From contig NZ_CP147247.1 in assembly GCF_002140975.2 (NCBI RefSeq), positions 4,391,001 through 4,455,000 on the forward strand: a stretch of 64,000 nucleotides of DNA, written 5' to 3'. Positions 63,151-64,000 of the stretch are shown here, piece after piece. Position 1 is the first letter of the stretch. Each line of letters opens with the position of its first letter. This DNA is from Enterococcus sp. 9E7_DIV0242. GTDB taxonomy: Bacteria > Bacillota > Bacilli > Lactobacillales > Enterococcaceae. The position numbers were made by a program, and so were the translations under genes. The notes beneath the pieces were generated by a model. That model saw only the letters and a list, made by a program, of their open reading frames with translations, was not told where the DNA came from and made no database searches.

Positions 63151-64000
63151 ATGAGCAGAAGAGGAGAAAATATTTATAAAAGAAAAGACGGCCGCTGGGA
63201 AGGTAGGTACATAAAAGCAAGGAATGAACAAGGTAAAATTGTTTATGGATATGTATATGGCCGTAAATACACAACAGTCAAGCAACGTTTAGCAGAGTTA
63301 AAGGTACAATATGTTGCCAGTTATGGGAGTTTGAAAATTTATGAGGGAACCTTGGAACAGTGGTTATGGTTTTGGCTGAATGGGCCGATGAGGAGTAGAA
63401 TCAAGGTTTCAACCTATTCAAGCTATCAGTTAAGGATAAGAAAATATATCTTGCCCTATCTTGGACAGGTCAAGCTTATTGAACTGCAGCCGGCCAAAAT
63501 TCAAGCGTTCATCATGCATCTAGGAGAGCTACATATTTCTGGCTCATCAATTCGATCAATTATCACCGTATTGAAAAGTGCGCTGAACCAAGCAGTTATG
63601 GACAATCATTTATTGAAGAATCCCTGTCAAAATATTAGTATAAAGAAGAATGATGTCGAGGATGTCAGAGCCCTAAATAAAGAGGAACAAAGACAGCTTG
63701 AACAGGCTTCATTACTGGAAAAGGATTGCTCTGCCGTTCTTCTGGCGCTGTATACAGGCATGCGGATCGGTGAAATCAGCGGCTTAAAATGGACAGATAT
63801 TGACTTTGAAAATGGTAAAATATCTGTCAGTAGGACACTTTATAGAACAACAGTGAACGATTCTACAAGGAAAACACAGGTGGTCATGGATTCTCCGAAA
63901 ACCAAGTCGTCGAAACGAGTGATTCCTCTTGCTAAAAATTTAAAAGGCTATTTATTGAGTAAGAAGGAACAGTCGAAATCGGATTACGTCATTTCGTGTA
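63151..64000 (+). CDS. Tyrosine-type site-specific integrase, 3' partial
   Basis: 283 codons to the window edge with no stop. An N-terminal arm-binding domain (RRGENIYKRKDGRWEGRYIK) and a core-binding domain (about 60-165) are followed by the start of the catalytic domain with R207 in ALYTGMRIGEISGLKW and the beta-strand lysine region SPKTKSSKRVIPL. The second arginine and tyrosine lie beyond the edge. AGGAGAGG precedes the ATG. It resembles phage and conjugative-element integrases, so an integrated element may begin here. Confidence 0.9.
   Translation, partial: MSRRGENIYKRKDGRWEGRYIKARNEQGKIVYGYVYGRKYTTVKQRLAELKVQYVASYGSLKIYEGTLEQWLWFWLNGPMRSRIKVSTYSSYQLRIRKYILPYLGQVKLIELQPAKIQAFIMHLGELHISGSSIRSIITVLKSALNQAVMDNHLLKNPCQNISIKKNDVEDVRALNKEEQRQLEQASLLEKDCSAVLLALYTGMRIGEISGLKWTDIDFENGKISVSRTLYRTTVNDSTRKTQVVMDSPKTKSSKRVIPLAKNLKGYLLSKKEQSKSDYVISC

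Overview
This window looks like chromosomal DNA of a low-GC Gram-positive in the Lactobacillales, most probably an Enterococcus. The strongest hint is the maltose locus at 33.2-41.9 kb. A GH65 phosphorylase, beta-phosphoglucomutase and mutarotase run divergently from a maltose-type PTS permease, with a LacI-type MalR nearby, which is the gene set known from E. faecalis. Lipoproteins, an Rgg regulator, strong AGGAGG ribosome binding sites, TTG/GTG starts and tightly overlapping operons agree. The leucine genes at the left edge suggest a species other than E. faecalis, which lacks this pathway. The species call is inference. No rRNA, tRNA or CRISPR array was seen.

Layout. 1-3.0 kb: end of a leucine operon (leuB partial, leuC, leuD) closed by a terminator. 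3.1-10.4 kb: an AT-rich accessory island. It holds a Rossmann/methyltransferase-like protein with a tandem-DUF262 protein, then a Nudix hydrolase with a PLD-helicase-DUF3427 protein. I read both pairs as candidate anti-phage modules, and this is the best candidate for an undescribed system. 10.4-12.8 kb: small hypothetical genes around a gene-free stretch with two diverged copies of a structured RNA-like element. 13.0-16.0 kb: DUF969-DUF979 membrane pair, pyroglutamyl peptidase and a gamma-glutamylcyclotransferase-like protein, probably a 5-oxoproline operon. 16.1-20.7 kb: a two-component system convergent with an ABC exporter operon. The exporter's leader consists of five tandem 105-bp repeats below four phased TCTTAA boxes. 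20.9-24.5 kb: Ada, a lipoprotein and an Rgg regulator.

24.7-30.6 kb: a six-gene translationally coupled operon with a MalK-type ATPase, binding lipoprotein, two permeases, a UbiA-like prenyltransferase and a leaderless binding-protein-like protein. 30.8-33.1 kb: GNAT, small coiled-coil protein, TspO and an Mrr-type nuclease with zinc ribbons. 33.2-41.9 kb: maltose locus with LacI-type operators inside the promoters. 42.2-52.6 kb: a small membrane protein, then nucleoside use. deoD and a Crp/Fnr regulator lie on the minus strand; deoB, a BMP lipoprotein, a nucleoside ABC importer, an NCS2 permease and a histidine-phosphatase lipoprotein lie on the plus strand. 52.9-59.1 kb: two ABC exporter pairs. 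59.3-62.4 kb: an NAD salvage operon (NadR, PnuC, NrtR) with two identical palindromic operators. 63.2 kb to the end: a tyrosine integrase cut by the window edge, perhaps the start of an integrated element.

Start codons were chosen by ribosome binding sites. In several cases this gives a different start from the longest open frame. Functions given for families are established knowledge; the roles of the defence, pyroglutamate and prenyltransferase clusters are inference from context.
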